Shown: piece after piece, positions 7,604 through 16,525 of the stretch
Numbering within the stretch: position 1 is the stretch's first letter
How the letters are laid out: every line of letters starts with the position of its first letter
From: Caldilinea sp. CFX5
Lineage (GTDB): Bacteria > Chloroflexota > Anaerolineae > Caldilineales > Caldilineaceae
Direction: 5' to 3'
Assembly: GCA_021405325.1 (NCBI GenBank)
Contig: QWII01000028.1
Location: 31,294-95,293, forward strand
DNA length: 64,000 nucleotides
Notes under the pieces: model-generated
Told to the model about the DNA's origin: nothing
The model's input: the letters and a program-made list of their open reading frames with translations, nothing else
The model's database searches: none
Translations under genes and position numbers: made by a program

Positions 7604-8731
7604 TTAATGATGATGTGACGTTGCGTAATGCTGCGCCAGGATGTCGGCGCCGAAATCGTTGGCCGGGTCGCGCCAGACGGAGTGGATGTGATTGGCGTCG
7701 TTCTGGGTGTTGTCATATTCGACCAGGAAGCGCGGGGCTTGCAAGCGGTAGTAGTGCGCCTCGCGCCGTTCGATGCCGCCGGCCCAGGCAAAGTGAATGT
7801 TGCCCACGCCCTGTTGCTTCAGCTTGTTCAGCTCAATTTCGGCCAGTTCTTCCGGCATCCGATGGATATAATCGCCGATGAGCGCCAGCAGGATCTCCTG
7901 TTGGGCGGCGGTCATGGCGCCGGCAGCAATGCCTTTGGGCGTCGAGGAATAGCGCACCTGCTCAATATCGGCAGCGGTGACGCCCCGTTCGCGGGCCAGA
8001 CTCTCCATTGTGCGGAAATTGGCAGCGACCGCTACCGTGTCGTCAATGCCGGGTGTCTGCGCCGGCAGTGCGCCTTCCACCACAAAGGGACGGTTGAGCA
8101 TGACAATATCCGGCGGCGCGACCGGCGTCAACAGTGCGACCCGCCGTTGGTCAGCCGACAGCGCGTGCATCAGATCGCGCGCCAGGTCTTCAATCCCGGC
8201 CAGTGGGCGGATCGAGCTATTGCCAATCAACGGCGACTCCGCCGGGTTGGAGCCGAAAAAGGTCGGCGTCGGCGCGACGATCTGCCCGCCGACAATCGTG
8301 TAATTGAGCGAAATGTGATGTCCTTCAAAGCGCCAGCCCCATGGCGCCCGCTCATCCGGCGCGCCGAAAATGGTCAGGTGATAGAGGCGGGAGTCACGCC
8401 ACCAGAGCGGGCGGTCAAAGCCCTCTTTGGCGTCGAGCAGTGTTTCCAGGCCCATAATGATACTGGCGACATTGTAGCCGCCGCGGCTGAGGCCGCTCAT
8501 CACCAGTTTTTGGGCCAGCCGTTGCTGGTTGCGGTCCATTTCGGTGAAGGGCAAGCCCTGGCGGGGCGTGGGGGTGTAGTGCCAGGTGGTGCGCTCGGCC
8601 TGGTCGGCAAAATTGAGTTGCGCGGTGGCGCGCTGGTCCGTCGAGAGCGCGGCCAGAAAATTCTCGGCGGCTTCGCCCATGCGCTGGACAAGTTGACGGG
8701 CGGTGGCGCCGGTAGGGCTGTCGGTATTCAT
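7604..8731 (-). CDS. DUF3500 domain protein
   Basis: This 375-residue protein matches the DUF3500 family along nearly its whole length. The features are a helical N-terminus (RMGEAAENFLAALS), a W-H-Y-T-P-x-x-R-x-G-L-P segment, LYHLTIFG near residue 125, WGWRFEGHHISLNYT and PTFFGSNPAE. The His and Trp clusters look like a metal or ligand site, but the family function is not known to me. No signal peptide is seen. The last residues are His-rich (ATSHHH). It stands alone on the minus strand, 42 bp upstream of the DUF2442 gene stop. Confidence 0.85.
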   Translation of the reverse strand: MNTDSPTGATARQLVQRMGEAAENFLAALSTDQRATAQLNFADQAERTTWHYTPTPRQGLPFTEMDRNQQRLAQKLVMSGLSRGGYNVASIIMGLETLLDAKEGFDRPLWWRDSRLYHLTIFGAPDERAPWGWRFEGHHISLNYTIVGGQIVAPTPTFFGSNPAESPLIGNSSIRPLAGIEDLARDLMHALSADQRRVALLTPVAPPDIVMLNRPFVVEGALPAQTPGIDDTVAVAANFRTMESLARERGVTAADIEQVRYSSTPKGIAAGAMTAAQQEILLALIGDYIHRMPEELAEIELNKLKQQGVGNIHFAWAGGIERREAHYYRLQAPRFLVEYDNTQNDANHIHSVWRDPANDFGADILAQHYATSHHH

Positions 8732-8772
8732 GGTTCCTTCTTTCCCTTCTTCTTGTGATTCAAATGTTAATT

Positions 8773-9252
8773 TTAATCAGCCGCCAACTGCGGTTCCAGT
8801 TGTTCTTGACGCGACAGAAGCCAACGCTGTAACGAGCGCTCACTCTCCATGCTCTTCCCCCCCTCAAACAAGCGCGTCAATTCAATGTCCTCATCCAGGT
8901 CAGGCCAGTGGATCACCTCATCATCACCACTTAATTCGTAATGGTTGCGTTCCGCAGGTGAGCCATGCAATAGTCGGGGAAACCAGGCTAATGGACAGGA
9001 GAGCAAGCGTCCGTCGGTCAAGTAAACATTCAATGTACTATCCGTTACTCGTACATGATCAATTTGGGGTGGTTGGCGTAGAATTAGTAGTTGCGCTTCT
9101 GCTGAGAGCGGCTGTAGTTGCCCCAGTTGACTAACAAAGGTTAGAGGAATGGTCAAAGTTCGTTCATCAGCCAGGACCACTACGAGCTGGTCATCTTCTA
9201 CATGTACAGCGATGGGAGCGCTACCCAGGTATAGTTTAGCCAAAGTATTCAT
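8773..9252 (-). CDS. DUF2442 domain protein
   Basis: This 159-residue protein contains a C-terminal DUF2442 domain (VYLTDGRLLSCPLAWFPRLL...IHWPDLDEDIELTRLFEGG). A second, degenerate copy of the same fold is in the N-terminal half (VEDDQLVVVLADERTLTIPL). DUF2442 proteins are often coupled to DUF4160 proteins in toxin-antitoxin-like pairs; that role is not proven. The ATG at 9252 lies inside the end of the upstream DUF4160 gene (17-bp overlap), which suggests translational coupling and decides the start. Confidence 0.85.
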   Translation of the reverse strand: MNTLAKLYLGSAPIAVHVEDDQLVVVLADERTLTIPLTFVSQLGQLQPLSAEAQLLILRQPPQIDHVRVTDSTLNVYLTDGRLLSCPLAWFPRLLHGSPAERNHYELSGDDEVIHWPDLDEDIELTRLFEGGKSMESERSLQRWLLSRQEQLEPQLAAD

Positions 9253-9475
9253 GCCATGCCTCAATAAACTCGTCACAATTCGCTTCAACAATCTCTGCAA
9301 TCTGATTCAGTTCATGCCGTCGGTAACGTCCCGGTCGTGCTAACATAACCACAGGCGTCAACCAAAATTTTGCTTCTAACCGCCCCCGTTTCACATGAAT
9401 ATGAGGTGGTTCGGTTGCTTCCCCTCGACTATAAAAGCGAAATTCATAGGCCCCCACTTTTTTAACCAGCGGCAT
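9236..9475 (-). CDS. DUF4160 domain protein
   Basis: This 79-residue protein is a complete DUF4160 domain: YEFRFYSRGEATEPPHIHVKRG at the start, with the conserved E-P-P-H-I-H-V segment, and a C-terminal helix IVEANCDEFIEAWHEYF. It forms an overlapping two-gene unit with the DUF2442 gene. Such pairs behave like small mobile modules; which partner would be toxic is not known. Confidence 0.88.
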   Translation of the reverse strand: MPLVKKVGAYEFRFYSRGEATEPPHIHVKRGRLEAKFWLTPVVMLARPGRYRRHELNQIAEIVEANCDEFIEAWHEYFG

Positions 9476-9528
9476 GTAGACCTCGACAAATCAACTGACA
9501 TAATGATACAGGGAAACGCGCCAATTGT

Positions 9529-12500
9529 CTACTCATACCGAAAGACCTTTTCCGGGTAGGGTGGCGGCGCCGGGATGACGATCGGTTGTTCGCGCATCAG
9601 CGTCTGTAAATGGGCAATGGCCGCATCGAGTTGGGCATCCTGGCCCAGGAAGGTGGCATGGGGCAGATTATCCACCACCACATCGGGGTCAACGCCATAG
9701 CCTTCGATCAGCCATTTGCCTTCGGCGGTATACATGCCGATCTGGGGCGCGGCGGCGTAGCCATAGTCCACCAGCCGGTTGCCATAGGAGAGCCAGATAC
9801 CGCCGCCCCAGGTGCGCACGCCGATGATCTGGCCCAACCCCAGACGACGGAAGCCTTCGGCAAAGGTCTCGCCATCGGATGCGGTGTATTCATCGCAGAG
9901 GACGACCATGTGACCGTGAAAGGCATATTGCATATTCCAGTAGGGTTCGCCGACGCGCGGCTGCCAGTAGACCCACGGCTTGCGCAGCAATTTACTCAGC
10001 AGCCAACTGTCGATATTACCGCCCCGGTTGTGGCGCATGTCGATGATCAGCCCCTGACGGTTGAAGACCGGGAAGTAGTCGCGCGCCCACTCGGAATAGT
10101 TATCACCGCCCATGGCGCGCAGATGAATGTAGCCAATGGCGCCCTGGCCGCGCTCTTCGACGTAGAGACGGCTTTTATACTCCCAGGCGTCGTAGCGCAG
10201 AATATCAGCCTGGCGCGAGTTGATGGGCCGCACGATGACATCGCGCACATTCTGGCCGTCCGCCGTTTGGACACGGGCCAGCACCTGTTGATTCATCTTG
10301 TTCTTCAAGAGCAGCGCCAGATGTTCGACTTCCACTGTCGGGATGCCGTTGATCGCCTGGATCACATCCCCTTCTTGCAGGTTGACCTCCGGCGTAGCCA
10401 GCGGCGACAAGCGCTCCGGGTAGTCGGGGTCGGTGCGGTAGATCCGTTGCACGGTGTACCCGCCGGCCGCCTCATTGCGCACCAGTTCCGCGCCCAGCGA
10501 AGCCAGATCGACCCGATCTTGCCCGCGGCGTACATCGCCCGTCCAGACACGGGTATGGAGGGCGCTCAGTTCGCTCATCAATTGGGCAATCAGATCGTTG
10601 AGTTCATCGCGATCGGTCACCCGTTCGACCAGCGGCATAAAGCGGTTGAGCAGCTCCGGCCAGGGGACGCCGTGCATGTTGCGGTCATAAAAATAATCAC
10701 GTTGGAGCCGCCAGGCGTCGATCAACATCTGGCGCCACTCTTCGCGCGGGTCGATGGCAAAGCTCCACTGATTCAGCGGCACACGGGCCTTTTCCAGATC
10801 TTTGGGCGGCTCGGCGGCCGCATCAATCAAATAGAGAGCGCTGCCTTTCTGCACCATCAACTTTTTGCCGTCAAGGGTCAGTTCATAGCGGGTGACGCCA
10901 GTCATGAGGATGACCGGCATCAAATCCAGGTTGCGGATTTCCATCGCCAGCAAACGCGTATCACTATCGGTGTCCCGTTCCGTCCAGAAGAGGAATTTGC
11001 CGTTAACGGTCAGCGACTCATAATTGGCGGCGGGCAGCGGCGTCTCTTGTAGGCGGGTCAACAGGCCATCTGGGTCGATGGTAATGGTGGGCCGACCATT
11101 GGCGGGCTTGGGTGGTTCGCCACCGGTTTTGGGGGCTTCCCCAGCCGACGGCGGTGGCTCCGGGGGCTTGGCGCCATTGTTCTGTTTGGCCGCTTGCTGT
11201 TGGGCGACAAAGAGTTCATCCAGCGGCAGGAAGGGGGAACGCTCGCCTTTGTTCAGGGCCAGCATGTAGACTTTGGTTGTCTTATCGAGATAGGGATCGG
11301 GTTGGCGCGCCCCCCACGGGCTTTCCACCAACGACCGGAACTGGCGATCCGACAGAAAGTAGAGCCATTTACCATCGGCGCTCCAAGCGGGGGCAAAGCT
11401 ATCGAGCCGGTCGCTGGTTGCCGGCAGGCGTCGTCCATCTTCCACTTGATAGAGCCAGATTTGCTCGTGTAAATTATCCGCCGGTTGCACATAAGCCAGC
11501 CAGCGACTATCGGGCGACCAGGCCAGCTTGCCAAAGTTGCCGCGGGTCGAAACGGCAATTTGCCTGGTTTCCCGCGTCGACAAATTGAGCAACCAGAGGT
11601 GATGATTCTTATCACTAAAGGCCACCCAATGCCCGTTTGGTGACGGCACGCCCATGTAGCGCAACACCTGCCCGTCGGTGGTCAACTGGGTAAAGGGGCC
11701 GATGCCATTGGGCGGCGCCGTCCAATATTCCACTTCGCCGGATTCATCGGAGAGTAATAGGAGCCGTTGTCCGTCGGGCAGGAAACGGGCATCACTGTAA
11801 CGCACCCCCTGTCGGCGGGTAACTTCCACCAGTCGCCCCTGCCGGGCCGGCGCAACAAAGACCCGCCCGCGCGAGATAAGCACCACCCGATCTCCCTCTG
11901 GTGCAACGTGAATGGACGAGACATAGCCCCAAGGGTTGGTAATCCAGCGTTCGCGGGTGTGTTCAAAGTCGGAGGCCAGGGTAATCGGAACCAAGCGATC
12001 CGTGCCGGCAGCAATGTCGTAAAGGCGCAGGTCGGCCCCTAATTGGTAGACAATGCGCCCCTGATGCAGCGTGGGCGATTGCATGTCCCACGCTTTGTGA
12101 AAAGTGTGCTGCACCAATTGTCGCCCCGCTTCGGTCATTGACCAAAGATTCATGGTGCCGTCGCGGTCGCTCAGGAAGTAGAGCCGTCTGTTCCACCACA
12201 TGGGCGCTTTGCTGGCGCCGGGGTAATCGGCGGTTAAGGGGACGGCTTCCGGCGGTGTTTTGCGTTTGCGCTTGGGGAAAGTGAATTTCCACAATTTCTG
12301 CACACTGCCCCCCTGATAACGCTTGGCGTTGCTGCTCGGCGGTGGCGGCAGGCGGGTGAAAAAGAGGGTGCTCATATCGGGTGTGTAGACGCCATCGCTG
12401 GCCTGGCTCAACGGTACGATGGTTTGGGCCAGGGTCTGCGGGTCGATCAACACCAGTTGGCGGTTAGGCAGGGTGGAAAAATGTTCCGTACTGTAGATCA

Positions 12501-12852
12501 CGCGACCATCGGGCGTCCAACCGACCACCAGTGAATCTTCGTCCAACCCTTCGTAGGTCAAGCGGCGGGGGCGTCCCCCTTGCAGCGGCATGACATAGAC
12601 CTCAATGGGGCCTTCATACTCAGCCGAAAAGGCCACCCATGCGCCATCGGGTGAGATGGCGGCGTGGGCTTCCAGACTATGATGGGTGGTCAGCCGTTGC
12701 GCCTGGCCGCCACAAACCGGGACGCGCCAGAGATCTCCTTCGGCCGTAAAAACAATGGTTTCATCGTGTAAAGCGGGAAAACGGTAATAACCTTGAACCG
12801 GGCCAACTGGGCGGGCATGGGTCAAGGGCAACGCAGTCATTTCCATATTCAC
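9529..12852 (-). CDS. Tricorn-type protease (S41 family)
   Basis: This 1107-residue protein has the tricorn layout: an N-terminal six-bladed beta-propeller (TolB-like DGxxVAFSAEYEG repeats), a second propeller (residues about 320-560), a Pro-rich linker near residue 545, a C1 helical domain with His766 in SALHTRVW, a PDZ domain (GDVIQAINGIPTVEVEHL), and a C2 S41 core with the nucleophile Ser992 in TASDGETF. The Asp993 next to it is the residue linked to substrate specificity in the Thermoplasma enzyme. Tricorn trims peptides made by the proteasome or other proteases. No signal peptide is seen. The start is GTG at 12852 or ATG at 12846; no clear ribosome site decides. Confidence 0.93.
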   Translation of the reverse strand: MNMEMTALPLTHARPVGPVQGYYRFPALHDETIVFTAEGDLWRVPVCGGQAQRLTTHHSLEAHAAISPDGAWVAFSAEYEGPIEVYVMPLQGGRPRRLTYEGLDEDSLVVGWTPDGRVIYSTEHFSTLPNRQLVLIDPQTLAQTIVPLSQASDGVYTPDMSTLFFTRLPPPPSSNAKRYQGGSVQKLWKFTFPKRKRKTPPEAVPLTADYPGASKAPMWWNRRLYFLSDRDGTMNLWSMTEAGRQLVQHTFHKAWDMQSPTLHQGRIVYQLGADLRLYDIAAGTDRLVPITLASDFEHTRERWITNPWGYVSSIHVAPEGDRVVLISRGRVFVAPARQGRLVEVTRRQGVRYSDARFLPDGQRLLLLSDESGEVEYWTAPPNGIGPFTQLTTDGQVLRYMGVPSPNGHWVAFSDKNHHLWLLNLSTRETRQIAVSTRGNFGKLAWSPDSRWLAYVQPADNLHEQIWLYQVEDGRRLPATSDRLDSFAPAWSADGKWLYFLSDRQFRSLVESPWGARQPDPYLDKTTKVYMLALNKGERSPFLPLDELFVAQQQAAKQNNGAKPPEPPPSAGEAPKTGGEPPKPANGRPTITIDPDGLLTRLQETPLPAANYESLTVNGKFLFWTERDTDSDTRLLAMEIRNLDLMPVILMTGVTRYELTLDGKKLMVQKGSALYLIDAAAEPPKDLEKARVPLNQWSFAIDPREEWRQMLIDAWRLQRDYFYDRNMHGVPWPELLNRFMPLVERVTDRDELNDLIAQLMSELSALHTRVWTGDVRRGQDRVDLASLGAELVRNEAAGGYTVQRIYRTDPDYPERLSPLATPEVNLQEGDVIQAINGIPTVEVEHLALLLKNKMNQQVLARVQTADGQNVRDVIVRPINSRQADILRYDAWEYKSRLYVEERGQGAIGYIHLRAMGGDNYSEWARDYFPVFNRQGLIIDMRHNRGGNIDSWLLSKLLRKPWVYWQPRVGEPYWNMQYAFHGHMVVLCDEYTASDGETFAEGFRRLGLGQIIGVRTWGGGIWLSYGNRLVDYGYAAAPQIGMYTAEGKWLIEGYGVDPDVVVDNLPHATFLGQDAQLDAAIAHLQTLMREQPIVIPAPPPYPEKVFRYE

Positions 12853-13021
12853 TTCTAATCGTTGATGTTCTCACAATTCCACTACCTGTAGCATATCATT
12901 TTCTGCCTAGATTGAAAAGAAATGCGAATGAACTTAGTTACTACTAAGCGCCGCTGGTGCTTGGTAGTGGCAAGGCGTGATGAGAACAAGCAACACAGGG
13001 GCAAACGTAATCACTTTACGG

Positions 13022-15082
13022 TTACCGGAACGCGGGTGACCAGCCGGCCGGCAAGTAACCGTGGGCAGCGGCCAGCGCCAACCAGGCGGCACTTGGCGGC
13101 GGCTCCCCTTTGGCATTGGCTAGATCAATAAATGTACAATTGCGCGCCGCCAGGCAGGGCAGCAGATCCACTAGATCAAAGTGCTGTAAGATACCCCAGG
13201 CCATAACCTTCAGGTTATAGCGTTCGCGGTCATAGAAGCGCGTGCCGGTGAGGTCGCGATAGGAGCAGAGCAGTTTCACAAAGGTCAGATCGGCAATACC
13301 GGCTTCCAAGGCGGCGGCGAAATAGGCAAAGAGCGCGCCGCTTTCCACCCCGACGATGCCGATCCGTTCGACATCGGCCCGCTGCCGCAGGTAATCATAG
13401 CCACGCAGCACATCAAAAACCCGCATCCCCAACGTCGAGCGCTTCAACATCATGGCGTCACAGCCCAATTTATACTCAGTGTCATGGGGCGGCGGATTGG
13501 CCGTGACGCGCCGTGTCTCGACAGCCCCAACGCCGCGCACATCCAAGACGAAAACCCGATGATTGGCCGCCAGCAGGGTGTATAGACGCGCTTGCTGCGC
13601 AGCCAGATCAGTTGTACCATGTTCCAAGAGTACCAGATCGGTCTGTACGGCGCTCCCTCTGGGGTGCAGCAGGATGCCCGTTACCACAATTTCCGGTTCG
13701 CTAAAAAAGAAGATCTTTTCCGCCTGATAACCATCGATCTCACCTTGCCAGATCATGCGGGGGTAGATCGGCGCGTTGCGCTTGGCCAAATCAATGCCCA
13801 GGACGGTTGGCATCGCTTGCCGCATCTGTTGGACGTGCGCAGCGACCTCGTCATCACTTGCCAGGGGTTTTCGTTGCCAGGCGTGGTGCGCCAACCAGTC
13901 ACCGTTCAGGTCAAAGACCGTGCGGCTGGTGGGCCATTGGTCAAGCACCTGCCCCTTCGGTGTACACCAGAGCGCTTCCGGCGGCAGCGTCGCAAGCTCA
14001 CCGGTGCGGAAGTTGGGTTCGGCGCCCAGCAAGTGCCGGCGAAACCAGTTAACGGCCGCCTCACGCAACTGGGGTGAATAGGCATGACCGTGGTCGGCAA
14101 TGGCAATGGCTACCTGATCTTCGGCACGATAGAGGCGATAGACCGCTTTCGCCCGTTCGACGGCCGCCAACGCGCCTTCAATCGGGAAAAAGTCATAGGC
14201 CGCGGCGCCCACCAGCACCGGCTTGGGCGCCATCAGGGTGAGGTAGTCGTCGTGATCAGGGCCATCGACAAAACAGCCGCGCACCACCTGTTCGCTGTCT
14301 TGGGGTTGGCCGCTGCGCATATACGCGGCCAAGGTCATGATGAACGTGCAAGGCGCCGCCGCCGCAAAACGCGGTTCGGCCATCATGAGGAAGCTCGCTT
14401 GCGTGCCGCCGCCGGAGTTGCCCGTCAGGCCGATGCGCGTGGCATCGACTTCGGTGCGCGTCTCTAGGTAGTCAACCCCGCGGATCACATCCCAGATAAA
14501 GTGGCGCGCCAGGCTGGCGCCGCCCACAACGAATTGCAACCCGCTGTGGGTGTGTTCATCGGTGCAGTGGGGCAGGTGCAATTGACCGGTTGCCGGGTCG
14601 TAATATTGCTTGCGTTCGCCCTGCCCCGGCGGGTCAACGGCCAGGACAACAAAGCCATTGTTGACCAAATCGATACAGACGGCCTGATATTCGGGGTACC
14701 CTTTGCCCAGATCACTATGGCCATGCACAAAGACCACCGCCGGCGCCGGCGCACTCAATCCCTTGGGCACATAGAGCGCGGCCGTCACATAGAAATTAGG
14801 CAAGCTCTCATAGACCAACTTTTCAATGACATAGCGCTCTTGTGTGATGAGGCCCATACCCTGGGCGTTGAGCGCGGTTTTCTGTGCAGGCAGGCCACCA
14901 ATGGCCGCCAAGAAGTGATTGCGCACACGGCTGCGATGCGCCTCAAAGTGCGCAATCGTGGTCAGCGTTGCCTTTTGAGCTAGTTGCTGCGCCAAGGCAG
15001 CTTCCGCAGCCTGACGCAAGAAATGGGGCAGTTGGTCGGCCACATCATAGTACCCATTGACATGCGATGAAAAGGTTTGCAT
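13022..15082 (-). CDS. Tandem alpha/beta-hydrolase (acetyl-xylan-esterase/dienelactone-hydrolase type)
   Basis: This 686-residue protein has two alpha/beta-hydrolase units. The first is complete: oxyanion segment VFVHGHSDLG, nucleophile Ser223 in GNSGGGT, an acid in AAYDFFP and the catalytic His in DHGHAYSPQ. The second (from about residue 400) keeps the scaffold (LLEHGTTDL, FVLDVRGVG, GIVGVESGAL) with Ser in the G-x-E-S-G elbow, but its acid and His are not obvious, so it may be inactive. There is no signal peptide. AAGGAG precedes the ATG by 6 nt. It lies upstream of the tricorn gene with a 169-bp gap. A role in deacylating sugar or plant-derived esters is an inference from the family. Confidence 0.85.
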   Translation of the reverse strand: MQTFSSHVNGYYDVADQLPHFLRQAAEAALAQQLAQKATLTTIAHFEAHRSRVRNHFLAAIGGLPAQKTALNAQGMGLITQERYVIEKLVYESLPNFYVTAALYVPKGLSAPAPAVVFVHGHSDLGKGYPEYQAVCIDLVNNGFVVLAVDPPGQGERKQYYDPATGQLHLPHCTDEHTHSGLQFVVGGASLARHFIWDVIRGVDYLETRTEVDATRIGLTGNSGGGTQASFLMMAEPRFAAAAPCTFIMTLAAYMRSGQPQDSEQVVRGCFVDGPDHDDYLTLMAPKPVLVGAAAYDFFPIEGALAAVERAKAVYRLYRAEDQVAIAIADHGHAYSPQLREAAVNWFRRHLLGAEPNFRTGELATLPPEALWCTPKGQVLDQWPTSRTVFDLNGDWLAHHAWQRKPLASDDEVAAHVQQMRQAMPTVLGIDLAKRNAPIYPRMIWQGEIDGYQAEKIFFFSEPEIVVTGILLHPRGSAVQTDLVLLEHGTTDLAAQQARLYTLLAANHRVFVLDVRGVGAVETRRVTANPPPHDTEYKLGCDAMMLKRSTLGMRVFDVLRGYDYLRQRADVERIGIVGVESGALFAYFAAALEAGIADLTFVKLLCSYRDLTGTRFYDRERYNLKVMAWGILQHFDLVDLLPCLAARNCTFIDLANAKGEPPPSAAWLALAAAHGYLPAGWSPAFR

Positions 15083-15449
15083 GGTAACTCCTTACTGTAG
15101 CGCGCCTTTTTCACGACCGGGCGCGATTGGCTCTGTTTCTTGTCACTGTTTGCTTTTGCTCTTTTGTGCTATCATTGATCTATCAAGCTTTTTTCGTAAT
15201 CATGCTGCCTTGAACTAAAGTTCAGGCTGATAGCGTAAGTCAGCTCAAGCTGACTAGTACCAATTGTCCAGGCGGCTTATGAAAGTTACGTAAATAAACC
15301 GGTAACGAGGAGTTCGCACGCCCCGTGCGAACCGGGAATTCGCACGGGGCGTGCGAACTCCTCGTTACCGAAATAAATAAATAACCTTCATGAGCCGACT
15401 TCGGTTGTTAGCCTGAACTTTAGTTCAAGGCTCCCAAAGGAGCAACTCT
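15083..15449. other. Intergenic region with nested cruciform
   Basis: This 367-bp divergent region separates the hydrolase and URO-D genes. About 225 bp of it is the nested inverted repeat described separately. The remaining bases near 15083-15206 should hold the hydrolase promoter, but I see no convincing -35/-10 pair. Confidence 0.6.
15207..15431. repeat. Nested inverted repeats forming a cruciform or cloverleaf
   Basis: Outer arms 15207-15228 and 15410-15431 are a perfect 22-bp inverted repeat. Inner arms 15300-15331 and 15339-15370 are a perfect 32-bp inverted repeat with a 7-nt loop. Each inner arm also contains its own small palindrome (TTCGCACG...CGTGCGAA). Between outer and inner arms a third, imperfect pair (GGCTTATGAAAG-like and CTTCATGAGCC) can form. 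The outer right arm ends 19 bp before the URO-D start codon. Confidence 0.88.
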
Positions 15450-16520
15450 ATGACGCCGCGCGCATGTGTAGAACGCGCATTGGCCGGTGGCCACAGCGAT
15501 AAAGTGCCCTTCACGATCTATGAATCCAAGATTCCCCAGTGCAGCGCTGAACGGGAGATGCGCAACAATGGTCTCTGTATCGTCAAACGGGATGTGCCGA
15601 TCTTCAAGACCCATCGCCCCCATGTAAAGGTGACCCAAGTGACCCACTGGGAAGGCGAACGACCGTTGGCGCGCACCATCTACGAAACGCCGGTCGGTAC
15701 GGTGGAGACGTTGAGCGAAGACGCGGGCTTTACAACGTGGTATCATGAAAAGATGTACAAGCGCGTTGATGATTACAAAGTTTTGCTTTTCCTGATCCAA
15801 GACGAAGTCTACGAACCAACCTATGAAACCTTTGCCCAAGCGGAAAGGGATTTTGGCGAAGACGCCATCTTCCGCGCCAACTTTGGCTTAGAGCCGCTAC
15901 AAACGTTGATTTCCGGCACGCTCATGGACATGCAAACCTTCTGCTATGAGTGGATGGATCACCGCGATGAAATTCTGAAGCTCTATGATGCCATCGTCGC
16001 CAATCGGCGCAAAATCTACCCCATTGTCGCCGCGTCACCCGTCTCCCATGTCAACTATGGCGGCAATGTGACGCCGGAAATCATCGGCTTGAAAACCTTT
16101 GAGCAATATTACGTCCCCCACTACAACGAGGCGGCAGCCATCATGCACGCGGCCGGCAAATGGATTGGTTGCCATTTTGATGCCAACTGTAAATTGTTAT
16201 CGCACGCCATTGCCGGGACAGAGCTGGATTATATTGAGGCATTCACCCCCGCCCCCGATACCGACATGACCTTGGGTGAAGCGCGGCGAGCCTGGCCTGA
16301 TAAGGTCATTTGGCTCAATTTTCCTTCCTCTATGCACCTACAGTCGGACAACATCGTTGAGGGGAAGACGATGGCGCTGCTGGATGAACTGTCGTCTATC
16401 GACGGCATAATCATGGGCATCACCGAGGATATGCCGCCGGAGCGCTGGCGCGATAGCTGCCGTGCCATCATGCGCGGTTTAGCGCGCCATGCGTGTGAAC
16501 GACCGCACCTCTATCGCTAG
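15450..16520 (+). CDS. Uroporphyrinogen-decarboxylase-fold (methyltransferase-like) protein
   Basis: This 356-residue protein has the URO-D TIM-barrel fold. It opens with TPRACVERALAGGHSDKVPF, the typical family start, and keeps a GCHFDANCKLL segment near residue 247. His and Cys there resemble the zinc-binding residues of the MtaA/corrinoid methyltransferase branch. It lacks the conserved N-terminal substrate-binding Arg pattern of true heme-pathway HemE, so a methyl-transfer or demethylation role is more likely; this is inference. AAAGGAG precedes the ATG by 8 nt. It ends 5 bp from the stop of the convergent sugar-permease gene, so it may belong functionally to that importer. Confidence 0.85.
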   Translation: MTPRACVERALAGGHSDKVPFTIYESKIPQCSAEREMRNNGLCIVKRDVPIFKTHRPHVKVTQVTHWEGERPLARTIYETPVGTVETLSEDAGFTTWYHEKMYKRVDDYKVLLFLIQDEVYEPTYETFAQAERDFGEDAIFRANFGLEPLQTLISGTLMDMQTFCYEWMDHRDEILKLYDAIVANRRKIYPIVAASPVSHVNYGGNVTPEIIGLKTFEQYYVPHYNEAAAIMHAAGKWIGCHFDANCKLLSHAIAGTELDYIEAFTPAPDTDMTLGEARRAWPDKVIWLNFPSSMHLQSDNIVEGKTMALLDELSSIDGIIMGITEDMPPERWRDSCRAIMRGLARHACERPHLYR

Positions 16521-16525
16521 GAGCG

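Noticed and set aside
7628..8758. Long plus-strand open frame of 376 codons opposite the DUF3500 gene
   Set aside because: It is the antisense shadow of a recognised gene; its product has no family features and no ribosome site.
9610..11052. 480-codon plus-strand open frame opposite the tricorn gene
   Set aside because: It is antisense to the conserved protease core and C1 region; GC-rich codon bias creates such open frames.
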